Positions 36,443 through 46,920 of a DNA stretch of 64,000 bases are shown piece by piece. This stretch comes from Alcaligenes faecalis. Its GTDB lineage: Bacteria; Pseudomonadota; Gammaproteobacteria; Burkholderiales; Burkholderiaceae_B. The stretch spans positions 2,168,954 to 2,232,953 of the forward strand of contig NZ_CP031747.1 of assembly GCF_005311025.1 (NCBI RefSeq), given 5' to 3'. Positions within the stretch are counted from its first letter, which is position 1, and each line of letters begins with the position of its first letter. The position numbers and the translations under genes were made by a program. The notes below the pieces were generated by a model that saw only the letters and a program-made list of their open reading frames with translations, made no database searches and was not told where the DNA came from.

Positions 36443-37660
36443 TTACTTGCGTTTTGGGTTCTTGGCGATCAGGCCGCGTGCTTGCCAGTCGGCTTGTTGT
36501 TCGGCGCTGATCCCCAGATTATCCAGGATTTCCTGGGTGTCCTGGCCCAGGTGCGGAGCAGGGCGGTAGATGGCGCCAGGGGTGTGGCTCAGCTTGGGAA
36601 CGATGCCGGGTACTTTAAGCGGTGTGCCGTCTGGCAGACTGCTGTCCAGCAGCATGTCACGGGCCTGATAGTGGGGATCTGCTGCGATATCGGCAATGTC
36701 ATAAACCCGCCCTGCGGGAACGCCAGCCTGGTCCAGAATTTCCAGTACCTTGTTCAGTTCCAGAGCGCTGGCCCAGTGGCCAATGGCGGCATCGATCACG
36801 CCTGCATTTCGGGCGCGACCATCATTGTGCGCGTAGTCGGGATTGTCAGCCATATCAGCGCGCCCAATGGCGTTCATCAAGCGCTTGAAAATGCTGTCGC
36901 CATTGCCGGCGATCAAGGCGTACTTGCCATCCTTGCAGACGTAGGCATTGCTGGGCGTAATGCCGGGCAGGCTGCTGCCGGCAGGCTCCCGAATGGCGCC
37001 GAAGGCGGAGTATTCGGGCAGCAGGCTTTCCATCATGTTGAACACGGATTCATACAGGGCCACGTCAATATATTGACCTTCGCCCTTGTTCTGTTCACGC
37101 TGGCGCAGGGCCATCATGATGCCGATGACACCATGCAAGGCTGCCAGAGAGTCTCCAATGGACACGCCAACCCGTACCGGTGGCCGTCCGGCCTCACCGC
37201 TAAGGTGGCGCAAGCCGCCCATGGCCTCGCCAATCACGCCGAAACCGGGCTTGTCCTTGTAAGGGCCGGTCTGGCCGTAGCCCGATACACGCAACATGAT
37301 CAGACCGGGGTTGATGGCTTTCAGGTCTTCCCAGCCTAGCCCCCATTCTTCCAGGGCGCCGGGGCGGAAGTTCTCGATCAGAATGTCACATTCTTTTACC
37401 AGTGTGCGCACCACGTCCTGACACTCCGCCTGTCGCAGGTCCAGGGCCAGAGACTTCTTGTTACGGGATTGCACCTCCCACCAGACCGAGTTACCGTCAT
37501 GCAGCAAACGCCATTTACGCAAGGGGTCACCGCCTTTGGGGGATTCGATCTTGATGACGTCCGCGCCAAATTCGCCCAGGATCTTGGCGGCAAAGGGGCC
37601 GGCGATCAATTGGCCCAGTTCCAGGACCCGGATGCCGCCTAAAGGGGAGTTCATGTGCAT
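36443..37660 (-). CDS. CaiB/BaiF family III CoA-transferase
   Basis: Cytoplasmic enzyme moving CoA between carboxylic acids through an acyl-enzyme anhydride. The 405-residue protein has family blocks GIRVLELGQLIAGPFAAKIL, GADVIKIESPKGGDPLR, ILIENFRPGALEEWGLG and a GEGQYIDVALYESVFNM region. By alignment with formyl-CoA transferase, the catalytic Asp169 position is occupied by Glu204 here, a variation also seen in other family members as far as I recall. No acyl-CoA partner genes adjoin it, so the acid is unknown. Confidence 0.87.
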   Translation of the reverse strand: MHMNSPLGGIRVLELGQLIAGPFAAKILGEFGADVIKIESPKGGDPLRKWRLLHDGNSVWWEVQSRNKKSLALDLRQAECQDVVRTLVKECDILIENFRPGALEEWGLGWEDLKAINPGLIMLRVSGYGQTGPYKDKPGFGVIGEAMGGLRHLSGEAGRPPVRVGVSIGDSLAALHGVIGIMMALRQREQNKGEGQYIDVALYESVFNMMESLLPEYSAFGAIREPAGSSLPGITPSNAYVCKDGKYALIAGNGDSIFKRLMNAIGRADMADNPDYAHNDGRARNAGVIDAAIGHWASALELNKVLEILDQAGVPAGRVYDIADIAADPHYQARDMLLDSSLPDGTPLKVPGIVPKLSHTPGAIYRPAPHLGQDTQEILDNLGISAEQQADWQARGLIAKNPKRK

Positions 37661-37827
37661 ATCAGTCTTGCGTAGGGAAGGTAAAGTAAGGGATCATAGT
37701 CCGGCACGGCTGTATTGTCTTGACAGGAAATTATGATTCAAAATACGTTTGTTTGGATTTACCGTGCCAGTTTCCGGTAAAATGCCGGATTACTCTTATC
37801 AATTACTCAATTTAATATAGGTCTTCA

Positions 37828-39138
37828 ATGCAGCCCGAGGTTGAAATTCTGTCCGGCTTGGAGCGCCGAGTCGATGTGGTCGTTTCGGTGGCCGACGTAG
37901 AAAAACAAGTCCAGGCCCAGCTCAAGCGTGTGGCTCGTACGGCCAAGGTACAGGGCTTCCGTCCCGGTAAAGCGCCTTTGTCCGTTGTCGAGCGCAGCCA
38001 CGGCCCTGGTATCCGTTACGACGCCATCAACGAAGAAATCGGCAAAGCCCTGGACAAAGTGATCCAGGACTCCAAATTGCGCGTAGCCGGCACTCCTAAT
38101 CTGGAAGCCAAAGAAGGCGAGCCTGCTGAAGGCACCATGGCCTTTACCGCAACTTTCGAAGTTTACCCAGAAGTGGCTCTGCCTGATCTGTCCAAACTGG
38201 AAATCAAGCGTGCCAACACGCCTGTGACCGACGAAGACATCCAGCGCACCGTAGACGTGCTGCGCAAGCAACGCGCCAACTACGAATCCAGCGCTGATCG
38301 CCAAGCTCAGGAAGATGACCGCATCACTCTGGACTTTGTGGGCACCATTGACGGCGTCGCCTTTGAAGGCGGTAGCGCTGAAGGTTTCCAGTACCTGCAA
38401 GGTCGTGGCCGCATGCTGCCCGAGTTCGAGACTGCCGTTGCCGGCATGAAAGCAGGCGAAACCAAAACCTTCCCTCTGGAATTCCCTGCCGACTACACCG
38501 GCAAGGAAGTGGCTGGCAAAACTGCCGAATTCAAGATCACCGTGACAGACGTGGCCCAGCCTGTTCTGCCCGAGCTGGATGCTGAGTTTGCCAAGTCCCT
38601 GGGTCAGGCTGAAGGTGATGTGGACGCTTTGCTGGCCGACATTCGTGCCAACATCGAACGCGAAATCAAGGCTCGTGTGCACGCCCGTAACAAATCCGCT
38701 GTGATGGACGCCTTGCTGTCTGCCAGCGAATTTGACGTGCCTAACGCTCTGGTGGACAACGACGTGGAAGGTCGCATCGCTTCGGCTCGCGCCGAACTGA
38801 AAGAGCGCGGCGTGCCTGACGCAGACAAGATGCCTATCCCTGCCGAGGCCTTCAAGGAAGAATCCACTCGCCGCGTGCGTCTGGGTCTGCTGGTCTCCGA
38901 ACTGGTCAAGGCTGCTGAACTGCAAGCCAAGCCCGAACAGGTTCGTGCCCGCATCGAAGAATTTGCCCAGAACTACGAACAGCCCGCCCAAGTGGTGGCC
39001 TACTACTTGTCCGATCGCCAGCGTCGCGCCGAGATTGAGGCAGTGGTACTCGAAGATAACGTCGTCGAGCACGTACTGTCCCAGGCCAAGGTGTCCGACG
39101 AGGAGGTGGCGTTCGACCAAATCATGGGAACCAACTAA
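37828..39138 (+). CDS. tig: Trigger factor (ribosome-associated chaperone, PPIase)
   Basis: Binds L23 at the exit tunnel and folds nascent chains. The 436-residue protein has the ribosome-binding domain with the signature GFRPGKAP (about 45-52), the FKBP-like PPIase domain ([20 protein letters not shown], about 165-184) and the C-terminal helical arms. Its TAA shares one base with the clpP ATG (TAATG). First gene of the classical tig-clpP-clpX-lon order. Confidence 0.97.
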   Translation: MQPEVEILSGLERRVDVVVSVADVEKQVQAQLKRVARTAKVQGFRPGKAPLSVVERSHGPGIRYDAINEEIGKALDKVIQDSKLRVAGTPNLEAKEGEPAEGTMAFTATFEVYPEVALPDLSKLEIKRANTPVTDEDIQRTVDVLRKQRANYESSADRQAQEDDRITLDFVGTIDGVAFEGGSAEGFQYLQGRGRMLPEFETAVAGMKAGETKTFPLEFPADYTGKEVAGKTAEFKITVTDVAQPVLPELDAEFAKSLGQAEGDVDALLADIRANIEREIKARVHARNKSAVMDALLSASEFDVPNALVDNDVEGRIASARAELKERGVPDADKMPIPAEAFKEESTRRVRLGLLVSELVKAAELQAKPEQVRARIEEFAQNYEQPAQVVAYYLSDRQRRAEIEAVVLEDNVVEHVLSQAKVSDEEVAFDQIMGTN

Positions 39139-39791
39139 TGTCGTCAACCTTTGTCGACTTCTACGCCTCAATGCATGGGGGGCAATCCGTTGCCCCTACG
39201 GGTTTGGGCTACGTGCCTATCGTGATCGAGCAGTCCGGTCGTGGTGAGCGGTCTTACGACATCTACTCCCGCCTGCTGCGCGAGCGCATCATCTTTCTGG
39301 TGGGCCCGGTTCATGACAACTCGGCCAACCTGATTGTGGCCCAGCTGCTGTTTCTGGAGTCGGAAAATCCTGAAAAGGATATTTCGCTCTACATCAACTC
39401 GCCCGGTGGTTCGGTCTATGCAGGCCTGGCCATCTACGACACGATGCAGTTCGTCAAGCCGGAAGTCTCGACATTGTGTACCGGCATGGCTGCCAGCATG
39501 GGCGCTTTCTTGCTGTCTTCGGGCGTCAAGGGCAAGCGTCTTGCCTTGCCTAACTCGCGCATCATGATCCATCAGCCTTCGGGCGGTGCGCGAGGCCAGG
39601 CTTCCGATATCCAGATTCAGGCCAAGGAAATCCTGAGCCTGCGTGAACGCTTGAACAAGATCCTGGCCGAAAACTGCGGCCAGCCTGTCGAGCGTATCGA
39701 GCTGGATACCGAGCGTGACAACTTCATGGCAGCTGAAGACGCTGTGGCCTATGGCCTGATCGACAAGGTGATGAACACTCGTGACGAGTAA
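39138..39791 (+). CDS. clpP: ATP-dependent Clp protease proteolytic subunit
   Basis: Serine protease subunit forming the 14-mer barrel used by ClpX/ClpA. The 217-residue protein has catalytic Ser120 ([11 protein letters not shown]), His145 ([13 protein letters not shown]) and Asp194 (DTERDNFM). The first 20 or so residues are a likely processed propeptide. Translationally coupled to tig and followed 100 bases later by clpX. Confidence 0.97.
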   Translation: MSSTFVDFYASMHGGQSVAPTGLGYVPIVIEQSGRGERSYDIYSRLLRERIIFLVGPVHDNSANLIVAQLLFLESENPEKDISLYINSPGGSVYAGLAIYDTMQFVKPEVSTLCTGMAASMGAFLLSSGVKGKRLALPNSRIMIHQPSGGARGQASDIQIQAKEILSLRERLNKILAENCGQPVERIELDTERDNFMAAEDAVAYGLIDKVMNTRDE

Positions 39792-39891
39792 TCATCTGTC
39801 CCTACAGGGATCGATCTGACGCAGTACTATGGCTGTTCGGGGGCGGGACTTGTTCCCGTCCTTTTACCATCCTGAAGTGAAATTTAAATTT

Positions 39892-41193
39892 ATGTCCGAA
39901 AAGAAATCGGCCGACGAGAAAGTTCTGCATTGCTCGTTTTGCAATAAAAGCCAGCATGAGGTCAAGAAACTGATCGCTGGACCTTCGTCCGTGTTCATCT
40001 GCGACGAATGTATTGATCTGTGTACCGATATCATTCGTGACGAAGCTGCGGGCGCCACTCCTGATGGTGAACGTAAAGAATTGCCCACCCCCCAGGAAAT
40101 CAAAGAGTTTCTGGATGGGTATGTCATTGGCCAGGAAATGCCCAAGCGCACCTTGGCGGTAGCGGTGTACAACCACTACAAGCGAATTCGTAGCGGCAAG
40201 GCAGGCCGTGACGATGTGGAACTGTCCAAAAGTAATATTTTGCTGATCGGGCCTACGGGTTCGGGCAAAACGCTGCTGGCTCAAACACTGGCCCGCATGC
40301 TGGATGTGCCTTTTGTGATGGCAGACGCCACCACACTGACCGAAGCCGGTTACGTGGGTGAGGACGTCGAGAACATCGTTCAAAAACTGCTGCAAAACTG
40401 CGATTACGATGTGGAAAAAGCGCAGCGCGCCATTATCTACATCGATGAAATCGATAAAATTTCCCGCAAGTCGGATAACCCTTCGATCACCCGCGACGTG
40501 TCGGGCGAGGGCGTGCAACAGGCGCTGCTCAAGCTGATCGAAGGTACAGTCGCTTCGGTTCCTCCGCAAGGTGGTCGCAAGCACCCGAACCAGGACTTTG
40601 TGCAGGTGGATACCACCAGCATTCTGTTCATCGTAGGCGGTGCTTTTGATGGCCTTGAAAAGGTGATTCGCGACCGTACAGAAAAATCCGGTATCGGTTT
40701 TTCTGCTTCCGTGAAAGCCAAGTCCGAACGAGGCGTAGGCGAGCTATTCTCTGAGGCCGAGCCCGAGGATCTGATCAAGTTTGGTCTGATTCCCGAGCTG
40801 GTGGGGCGTTTGCCTGTGGTCGCCACTCTGGAAGAGCTGCACGAAGACGCACTGATCCGCATTTTGACCGAGCCGCGCAATGCCTTGGTCAAGCAGTTCC
40901 AGAAGCTGCTGAGCATGGAAGGCGTAGAGCTTGAAGTTCAGCCCGAAGCCCTGCGTGCGGTGGCCCAGCGTGCCATCAAGCGTCGTACCGGCGCTCGCGG
41001 CCTGCGCAGTATTGTCGAGCAAGCGCTGCTGGACACCATGTACGAACTGCCTTCGCGTAAAGACGTCAGCAAAGTGGTGCTGACCGAGGACGCCATTGTC
41101 GGAAAGAGTAAACCCGAATTGATTTTGGGTCGTCCTTTGTCCGATAGTGAAGCCAGTGACACTGAGTCGCCCTTGAAAAACGCAGTAGCTTAG
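39892..41193 (+). CDS. clpX: Clp protease ATPase subunit ClpX
   Basis: AAA+ unfoldase feeding ClpP. The 433-residue protein has an N-terminal zinc-binding domain (Cys14, Cys17, Cys37, Cys40), Walker A GPTGSGKT, Walker [11 protein letters not shown], the pore loop GYVGEDVE and sensor 2 near GARGLRS. The start [10 protein letters not shown] at 39892 matches the family; an in-frame ATG at 39829 would add 21 unrelated residues. A hairpin terminator at 41413 ends the transcript before lon. Confidence 0.97.
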   Translation: MSEKKSADEKVLHCSFCNKSQHEVKKLIAGPSSVFICDECIDLCTDIIRDEAAGATPDGERKELPTPQEIKEFLDGYVIGQEMPKRTLAVAVYNHYKRIRSGKAGRDDVELSKSNILLIGPTGSGKTLLAQTLARMLDVPFVMADATTLTEAGYVGEDVENIVQKLLQNCDYDVEKAQRAIIYIDEIDKISRKSDNPSITRDVSGEGVQQALLKLIEGTVASVPPQGGRKHPNQDFVQVDTTSILFIVGGAFDGLEKVIRDRTEKSGIGFSASVKAKSERGVGELFSEAEPEDLIKFGLIPELVGRLPVVATLEELHEDALIRILTEPRNALVKQFQKLLSMEGVELEVQPEALRAVAQRAIKRRTGARGLRSIVEQALLDTMYELPSRKDVSKVVLTEDAIVGKSKPELILGRPLSDSEASDTESPLKNAVA

Positions 41194-41361
41194 AGATATC
41201 TCCTCGTTTGTGCACTGTCTGGCTTTGGTCGGACAGGCGCAGGCGGGACAGGGCGACAGGCGAAGGTAAAGAGAAAGGAGTGGACCTATGAAGACCACCA
41301 GGCATAAGGGCTTGTCTCTCTTTTACTCTGTAAAGTTCTGTTCTAATGTTCGTTCGGCCTA

Positions 41362-41389
41362 CTTGAAATATCAAAATTCGCCACAATCT
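41362..41389 (+). promoter_or_regulatory. Sigma-32-like heat-shock promoter of lon
   Basis: CTTGAAA (41362-41368) and CCACAATCT (41381-41389) are separated by 12-13 bases, close to the sigma-32 consensus CTTGAA-N13/14-CCCCATNT. It lies about 75 bases before the lon start, although the clpX terminator-like hairpin falls between it and lon. Confidence 0.55.
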
Positions 41390-41412
41390 GAGCTACAACA
41401 GGTTAAACCGTG

Positions 41413-41437
41413 AAAGGGAAGCCCAGGCTTCCCTTTT
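41413..41437 (+). terminator. Hairpin between clpX and lon
   Basis: Eleven-base perfect inverted repeat AAAGGGAAGCC (41413-41423) / GGCTTCCCTTT (41426-41436), followed by T and GCG. It ends the clpX message; for a transcript starting at the sigma-32-like promoter it would lie in the lon leader. Confidence 0.75.
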
Positions 41438-41466
41438 GCGTCTAAGGACATTTATAGGAAATGACT

Positions 41467-43932
41467 ATGTCTGCGAGCCAGATTCTTTCTACGGAACCTA
41501 TTGAGCTGCCGCTGCTTCCCTTGCGCGATGTAGTGGTGTTCCCTCACATGGTGATTCCGCTTTTTGTTGGCCGGCCTCGCTCGATCAAAGCCCTTGAGCT
41601 GGCAATGGAGTCCGGCAACAACATTATGTTGGTGGCGCAAAAGTCCGCAGGCAAGGACGATCCCGCTCCCGAGGATCTCTACGAAATTGCGTGTGCGGCC
41701 AGTATTTTGCAAATGCTCAAGCTGCCCGACGGCACGGTAAAAGTGCTGGTGGAAGGCTTGCAGCGCGCTCGAATCACCCAGGTACAGGATGCCGAAACCC
41801 ACTTCATGGCCTCGGTGGTCGAAGTGCCCGGCGACTCCGGTGATGCTGCTGAAACCGAAGCCCTGCGTCGTGCGGTGCTGGGTCAGTTCGAGCAGTACGT
41901 CAAACTGAATAAAAAAATCCCTCAGGAAATTCTGACTTCCCTGACCGGGATTGACGATGCTGGCCGTCTGGCCGATACCATCGCCGCTCATTTGCCTTTG
42001 AAGCTGGAACAAAAGCAGGGCATGCTGGAAACGCCCAAGGCTTTGGAGCGTCTGGAAAGCCTGCTGTCGCAACTGGAAGGCGAAATTGACATCTTGCAGG
42101 TCGAGAAGCGCATTCGCGGCCGTGTGAAAAAGCAGATGGAAAAGAGCCAGCGCGACTACTATCTGAACGAGCAGGTCAAGGCGATTCAGAAAGAGCTGGG
42201 CGAAGGCGAAGACGGCGCTGATGTTGAAGAGCTGGAAAAACGCATCGAGCAGGCTCAATTGAGCAAGGAAGCGCTCAAGAAAGCCGAATCGGAAATGAAG
42301 AAGCTTAAGCTGATGTCGCCGATGTCAGCCGAAGCAACCGTGGTGCGTAACTACATTGAAACGCTGGTTGGCCTGCCTTGGCGCAAAAAGAGCCGTATCA
42401 ACAACTCCTTGAGCAATGCCGAGGAAGTGTTGGATGCGGACCACTTTGGTCTGGAAAAGGTCAAGGAACGTATTGTCGAGTACCTGGCTGTTCAGCAACG
42501 TGTCGACAAACTGAAGGCTCCAATCCTGTGTTTGGTTGGCCCTCCAGGCGTGGGTAAGACCTCGCTGGGACAGTCCATTGCCAAGGCAACGAACCGCAAG
42601 TTCATTCGTATGGCTTTGGGTGGGGTGCGTGACGAGGCCGAGATTCGTGGTCACCGTCGTACCTACATCGGCTCCATGCCGGGCAAGGTGGTTCAGAACA
42701 TGAGCAAGGTGGGTGTACGTAACCCGCTGTTCCTGCTGGACGAGATCGACAAGATGGGCGCGGATTTCCGTGGCGACCCATCCTCGGCACTGCTGGAAGT
42801 TCTGGACCCTGAACAAAACCACACCTTCCAGGATCATTACCTGGAAGTGGACTATGACTTGTCCGACGTGATGTTCGTGGCAACCAGCAACACCTTGAAC
42901 ATTCCACCGGCCCTGCTGGACCGTATGGAAGTGATTCGTCTGTCTGGTTACACCGAAGATGAGAAGGTGCGTATTGCTTTCGATTACCTCTTGCCCAAGC
43001 TGATGAAGAACAACGGCGTGCGCGATGGCGAGCTGGAAGTGACCGAAGATGCCGTGCGCGACATCGTGCGTTACTACACCCGTGAAGCGGGTGTGCGCTC
43101 CCTGGAACGTGAAATCAGCAAGATCTGCCGTAAGGTCGTTCGCAAGCTGCTGGTGGCCAATCCACAAGCCGGTACGCGTGCGGCTCGCAACAAGACACTG
43201 ACCCAGGAAACCTTGGTCGTGAATGCGGCGAATCTGAACGATTACCTGGGCGTACGTCGTTTCTCCTTCGGCCTGGCCGAAAAAGAGAACAAGGTTGGCC
43301 TGGTGACGGGTCTGGCCTGGACCGAGGTGGGCGGTGAATTGCTGACCATCGAAGTCGCGGATATGCCCGGTAAAGGCAATGTGCTGCGCACCGGCTCGAT
43401 TGGCGATGTGATGAAAGAATCGGTCGAAGCGGCTCGTACGGTTGTGCGTTCGCGTGCTCAGAAATGGGGCATTGCCAATAGCGTGTTTGAAAAGCGTGAC
43501 CTGCACGTGCACTTTCCTGAAGGCGCTACGCCCAAGGATGGTCCATCGGCCGGTATCGCCATTACGACCGCTATCGTGTCCAGCCTGACGGGTATTCCGG
43601 TTCGTGCTGATGTGGCCATGACGGGTGAAATCACCTTGCGCGGCGAAGTTCTGCCTATCGGCGGCTTGAAAGAGAAGCTGTTGGCAGCGCAACGCGGCGG
43701 CATCAAAACCGTGATGATCCCGGAAGAAAACATCAAGGACCTGGCCGATATTCCAGATAACGTGAAAAACACGCTGGAGATCATCCCGGTGCGTTGGATT
43801 GATCGTGTACTGGAAGTGGCCCTGCAAGACGCTGTAACGCCCCTGAGCGACGAAGAAGTAGCTCGCCTGGCCGCTGAGGCCTTGGCAGCCACGCGTGCTG
43901 CTGGGGCGGGTTCCGAGTCCTTCAAGCACTAA
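41467..43932 (+). CDS. lon: ATP-dependent protease La (Lon)
   Basis: Hexameric AAA+ serine protease degrading damaged and regulatory proteins. About 821 residues: N-terminal LON substrate domain ([20 protein letters not shown]), coiled coil, AAA+ module with Walker [10 protein letters not shown] and Walker [10 protein letters not shown], and the protease domain with the catalytic Ser in [15 protein letters not shown] and Lys in [13 protein letters not shown] 41467 is preferred, as AGGA at 41456-41459 is seven bases before it but only one base before ATG 41461. Confidence 0.97.
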   Translation: MSASQILSTEPIELPLLPLRDVVVFPHMVIPLFVGRPRSIKALELAMESGNNIMLVAQKSAGKDDPAPEDLYEIACAASILQMLKLPDGTVKVLVEGLQRARITQVQDAETHFMASVVEVPGDSGDAAETEALRRAVLGQFEQYVKLNKKIPQEILTSLTGIDDAGRLADTIAAHLPLKLEQKQGMLETPKALERLESLLSQLEGEIDILQVEKRIRGRVKKQMEKSQRDYYLNEQVKAIQKELGEGEDGADVEELEKRIEQAQLSKEALKKAESEMKKLKLMSPMSAEATVVRNYIETLVGLPWRKKSRINNSLSNAEEVLDADHFGLEKVKERIVEYLAVQQRVDKLKAPILCLVGPPGVGKTSLGQSIAKATNRKFIRMALGGVRDEAEIRGHRRTYIGSMPGKVVQNMSKVGVRNPLFLLDEIDKMGADFRGDPSSALLEVLDPEQNHTFQDHYLEVDYDLSDVMFVATSNTLNIPPALLDRMEVIRLSGYTEDEKVRIAFDYLLPKLMKNNGVRDGELEVTEDAVRDIVRYYTREAGVRSLEREISKICRKVVRKLLVANPQAGTRAARNKTLTQETLVVNAANLNDYLGVRRFSFGLAEKENKVGLVTGLAWTEVGGELLTIEVADMPGKGNVLRTGSIGDVMKESVEAARTVVRSRAQKWGIANSVFEKRDLHVHFPEGATPKDGPSAGIAITTAIVSSLTGIPVRADVAMTGEITLRGEVLPIGGLKEKLLAAQRGGIKTVMIPEENIKDLADIPDNVKNTLEIIPVRWIDRVLEVALQDAVTPLSDEEVARLAAEALAATRAAGAGSESFKH

Positions 43933-43958
43933 GCATCAGCAGTAGTAAGCAAGCAGTG

Positions 43959-43998
43959 AAACAGGCTACCTTGGGTTCAAGGTAGCCTGTTTACATTT
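43959..43998 (+). terminator. Rho-independent terminator after lon
   Basis: Fifteen-base perfect stem (43959-43973 with 43978-43992), loop GGTT, followed by a T-rich ACATTTT tail. Confidence 0.88.
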
Positions 43999-44152
43999 TG
44001 GTCAGGCTGATCGTGGCTTCGAGGTTAGTCATATTGATAGCAGTGGGAGCCAGATTTTTGGGCAACGATATTGAGGGAGTTGAAAGTCGCTAGCTTGCGC
44101 GAGGGGTTTACGGCTGCTCAAACCTGTATATCGGCATGCACTTCGACCAATA
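43999..44152. other. Space between lon and lexA terminators
   Basis: The 313-base gap between the converging lon and lexA genes holds the two terminators listed and nothing else that I recognise. Confidence 0.5.
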
Positions 44153-44188
44153 AAAAACCCCATATACCGTTTGGTACATGGGGTTTTT
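44153..44188. terminator. Bidirectional terminator after lexA
   Basis: AAAAACCCCAT (44153-44163) pairs with ATGGGGTTTTT (44178-44188), with an inner TACC/GGTA stem. A and T runs on both sides let it work on either strand. Confidence 0.9.
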
Positions 44189-44245
44189 CTCTTGTCAGGA
44201 GCACCAAGCCTGTAAAACAGCTCTGGTGACCAAGAGAGAGGAAGC

Positions 44246-44905
44246 TTAATGCAGCGGGCTGGTACGAATCAGACCCACAGCAATGCCTTCCAAAGACAGG
44301 GAGTCCGGGTCGGTGATGATGATGGGTTCAAAGTCCGGGTTCTCGGGCAGGAGGACCACTTGATTGCTGGAGCGCGACAGGCGCTTGACGGTGACATCGT
44401 CGCCAATACGTACCACCACAATCTGCCCATTACGCGCTTCACTGGCTTTCTTGACGGCCAGCAGGTCGCCGTCAAAAATGCCCGCGTCTTTCATGCTCAA
44501 GCCGCGTACGCGCAGCAGGTAATCAGGCGTTTGGGTGAATAGGGTAGGGGCGACGCCAATCTCGCGCTCGATATGCTCGGTGGCCAAAATAGGGCTACCG
44601 GCAGCCACGCGACCAATAATGGGCAGCAAGAGGGCGTCAGCCAGATTGGCCAATGCGTTGCTGCTGGGAGCAGCACTTTCGCGGGTATCCGTACCGAGCA
44701 GGCGTATGCCGCGCGAGGCACCGGCAGTCAGCTCGATAGCGCCTTTGCGGGCCAGAGCTTTCAAATGATCTTCGGCCGCATTGGCGGATTTGAAACCCAG
44801 CACCTGAGCAATCTCTGCTCGAGTGGGAGGGAAACCCGTCCGTTCGATTTCAGAACGAATGATGTCCAGCACTTGTTGTTGGCGTGCAGTGAGCTTGGCG
44901 GTCAT
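44246..44905 (-). CDS. lexA: SOS repressor LexA
   Basis: Repressor of the DNA-damage response, inactivated by RecA-stimulated self-cleavage. The 219-residue protein has an N-terminal winged helix ([26 protein letters not shown]), a scissile bond Ala102-Gly103 (VAAGSP), and the Ser/Lys dyad Ser137 (GLSMKD) and Lys174 (VTVKRL), spaced 37 residues as in E. coli. A near-consensus LexA box lies 11 bases before the start, so it is autoregulated. Confidence 0.96.
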   Translation of the reverse strand: MTAKLTARQQQVLDIIRSEIERTGFPPTRAEIAQVLGFKSANAAEDHLKALARKGAIELTAGASRGIRLLGTDTRESAAPSSNALANLADALLLPIIGRVAAGSPILATEHIEREIGVAPTLFTQTPDYLLRVRGLSMKDAGIFDGDLLAVKKASEARNGQIVVVRIGDDVTVKRLSRSSNQVVLLPENPDFEPIIITDPDSLSLEGIAVGLIRTSPLH

Positions 44906-44916
44906 AGTATTGTCTG

Positions 44917-44932
44917 CTGAATATATATACAG
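44917..44932 (-). promoter_or_regulatory. LexA (SOS) box
   Basis: CTGTATATATATTCAG on the minus strand differs from the E. coli-type consensus CTGTATATATATACAG at one base. It sits between lexA and its upstream region. Confidence 0.92.
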
Positions 44933-45010
44933 TAAAGATTGTGCGTTACAGTTGGCGTTTTTGCAAGCGGTGAGGGCCCTAAAGGCTTAATTTTTGACCC
45001 TTCGGGCTGC

Positions 45011-45571
45011 TCAGGCAGACTGGGGCCAATCCTTGCGGTCCAGGGTGTACAGCACATGGGGGACGAGTTTGTGGCCCGCCGCTACACCGGGGTGATCAAA
45101 GGTACCAGCTTGCTCTGTCATGCCCAGGCGTTGCATGACGGTCTGCGAAGGCAAGTTCAATTGAGCGGTGTACGCCACAATTTGATCCAGGCCCAGTTTG
45201 TCAAAACCAAAGTCCATGCAGGCTCGTGCCGCTTCGGTGGCATAGCCCTTGCCCCAGTACTCAGGCAGCAAACGCCAAAGAACTTCCACGCAAGGCTGAA
45301 AGTACAGATCGGCGGTCGGGCGGTTCAAGCCCACCATGCCAATGAAGGCCCCGTTTTCTTTCAGCTCGACTGCCCAGGGGCCCCAGCCATGCTGGTCAAT
45401 CAGGCTTTGGCTGCGGTGGGCGATGGCATCGCTTTGCTCACGGTCCAGAGTGGCCGGATAAAAACGCAGCGCATGAGGATCACTGTTCAAGCGGAAAAAG
45501 GGCTCCAGGTCGGAAGCTTTCCAGGGGCGCAGGAGTAGGCGTTCGGTGTTCAGGGAAATCGTGTCTGTCAT
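45011..45571 (-). CDS. GNAT-family N-acetyltransferase (RimJ/RimL-like)
   Basis: A 186-residue acyltransferase of the Acetyltransf_3 branch: N-terminal TERLLLRPWKASDLEPFFRL, the acetyl-CoA loop region LPEYWGKGYATEAARACMDF (about 101-120, with the Q/RxxGxG/A equivalent YWGKGYA), and a conserved C-terminal NLPSQTVMQRLGM. Relatives acetylate ribosomal protein N-termini or small amines; the substrate cannot be told. Co-directional with the aminotransferase upstream but separated by a hairpin. Confidence 0.86.
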   Translation of the reverse strand: MTDTISLNTERLLLRPWKASDLEPFFRLNSDPHALRFYPATLDREQSDAIAHRSQSLIDQHGWGPWAVELKENGAFIGMVGLNRPTADLYFQPCVEVLWRLLPEYWGKGYATEAARACMDFGFDKLGLDQIVAYTAQLNLPSQTVMQRLGMTEQAGTFDHPGVAAGHKLVPHVLYTLDRKDWPQSA

Positions 45572-45597
45572 GGTAGTGCTCCAAGGGCTGGAACGAC

Positions 45598-45621
45598 AAC
45601 GCCCTTCCGAAGAAGGGCGTT
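45598..45621 (-). terminator. Hairpin after aminotransferase gene
   Basis: AACGCCCTTC (45598-45607) pairs with GAAGGGCGTT (45612-45621) around a four-base loop that reads TTCG on the minus strand. There is no T run, so it may be a stability hairpin or weak terminator. Confidence 0.6.
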
Positions 45622-45642
45622 GGGGCTGTACTGAGGGACAGC

Positions 45643-46845
45643 TTACTTCAGGACTTGAGCGATGGCCTTGGCCACGACGTCAATATTCTGGCTGTTCAAT
45701 GCAGCAACGCAAATACGGCCGCTGCTGACAGCGTAAATGCCGTGTTCCTGGCGCAGGCGTTCGACTTGCTCGGCAGTCAGGCCGGAGTAGGAGAACATGC
45801 CGCGCTGTTGCAGCACGAAGTCAAAGTTTTGGGTAGCGCCGTGCTCTTTCAGCTTGGCAACCAGTTGGGCGCGCATTTCGCGGATGCGATCACGCATGCC
45901 GGCCAGTTCAGTCGCCCAGGTCTGGAACAGTTCAGGCGAGTTCAGTACCGTGGCCACAACCTTGCCACCGTGTGTGGGTGGGTTGGAGTAGTTGGTGCGA
46001 ATCACACGCTTGACCTGGCTCAGTACGCGGGAAGTTTCGTCCTTGCTGGAAGTAACCAGGGTCAGGGCGCCAACGCGCTCGCCGTACAGCGAGAAGGACT
46101 TGGAGAACGAGGAGCTGATGAACATGGACAGGCCTAGCTTGGCAAACAGACGCACTACGCTGGCGTCTTCTTCCAGACCGGCGCCAAAGCCTTGGTAAGC
46201 GATGTCCAGGAAAGGAACCAGTTGACGTTCTTTGATCAGCTCGGCGATCTGGGCCCATTGTTCCATGCTGGGGTCCACGCCGGTCGGGTTGTGGCAGCAA
46301 GCGTGCAGGACCACGATGGACTGGGCCGGCATGGCGCGCAGCGAGGCGATCATGCCGTCAAAGTTCAGGCCATGCGTAGCGGCATCGTAGTAAGCGTAGG
46401 TGTTGACCTTGAAGCCGGCGCGCTCGAACAGGGCGCGGTGGTTTTCCCAGCTTGGATCGCTGATGTAAACCTCGGACTGGGGCAGCAGTTGCTGCAGGAA
46501 GTCAGCACCGATTTTCAGCGCACCGGTACCGCCCAGGGATTGCACGGTCAAGGCGCGGCCTTCGGCAATGATGGGGGAGTCGGCACCCAGCAACAGGGTT
46601 TGAGCACCCAGATTGTAGGTATTGATCCCTTCAATAGGCAGGTAGCTGCGCGCGGCGGCTTTGCTCATCATGGCTTCCTCAGCCTTTTGAACAGCCTGCA
46701 AAATCGGGATACGCCCTTGATCGTCGTAGTAAACACCGACCCCCAGATTAACTTTGCCGCTGCGTTCGTCGGCATTGTATTGTTCGTTCAAACCCAAAAT
46801 AGGGTCGCGTGGAGCCAGTTCGACGGTTTCGAAGAGCGATGTCAT
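45643..46845 (-). CDS. Aromatic amino acid / aspartate aminotransferase (class I)
   Basis: PLP enzyme of 400 residues in the AspC/TyrB group, exchanging amino groups between aspartate or aromatic amino acids and 2-oxoglutarate. Lys249 in SSSFSKSFSLYGERVG forms the Schiff base; HACCHNPTGVDP and SYLPIEG are family blocks. AspC and TyrB cannot be separated firmly by eye, so no symbol is given. Divergent from uvrB. Confidence 0.9.
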   Translation of the reverse strand: MTSLFETVELAPRDPILGLNEQYNADERSGKVNLGVGVYYDDQGRIPILQAVQKAEEAMMSKAAARSYLPIEGINTYNLGAQTLLLGADSPIIAEGRALTVQSLGGTGALKIGADFLQQLLPQSEVYISDPSWENHRALFERAGFKVNTYAYYDAATHGLNFDGMIASLRAMPAQSIVVLHACCHNPTGVDPSMEQWAQIAELIKERQLVPFLDIAYQGFGAGLEEDASVVRLFAKLGLSMFISSSFSKSFSLYGERVGALTLVTSSKDETSRVLSQVKRVIRTNYSNPPTHGGKVVATVLNSPELFQTWATELAGMRDRIREMRAQLVAKLKEHGATQNFDFVLQQRGMFSYSGLTAEQVERLRQEHGIYAVSSGRICVAALNSQNIDVVAKAIAQVLK

Positions 46846-46920
46846 GATGATATGGGGGCGTTAGTGCAGAAAGGTAGAAAAACAAAGCATTAATGTGATA
46901 ATACGGGCTTACCCTAAAGT

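Noticed and set aside
37825-39171. Long open frame antisense to tig
   Set aside because: It mirrors the conserved trigger factor codon pattern; the translation is His/Gly-rich low-complexity sequence with no family motif. The same reasoning removes the long antisense frames over the methyltransferase, lon and lysS genes.
42325-43929. 534-codon open frame antisense to lon
   Set aside because: A by-product of G+C-rich third positions in lon; no ribosome site, no recognisable domain.
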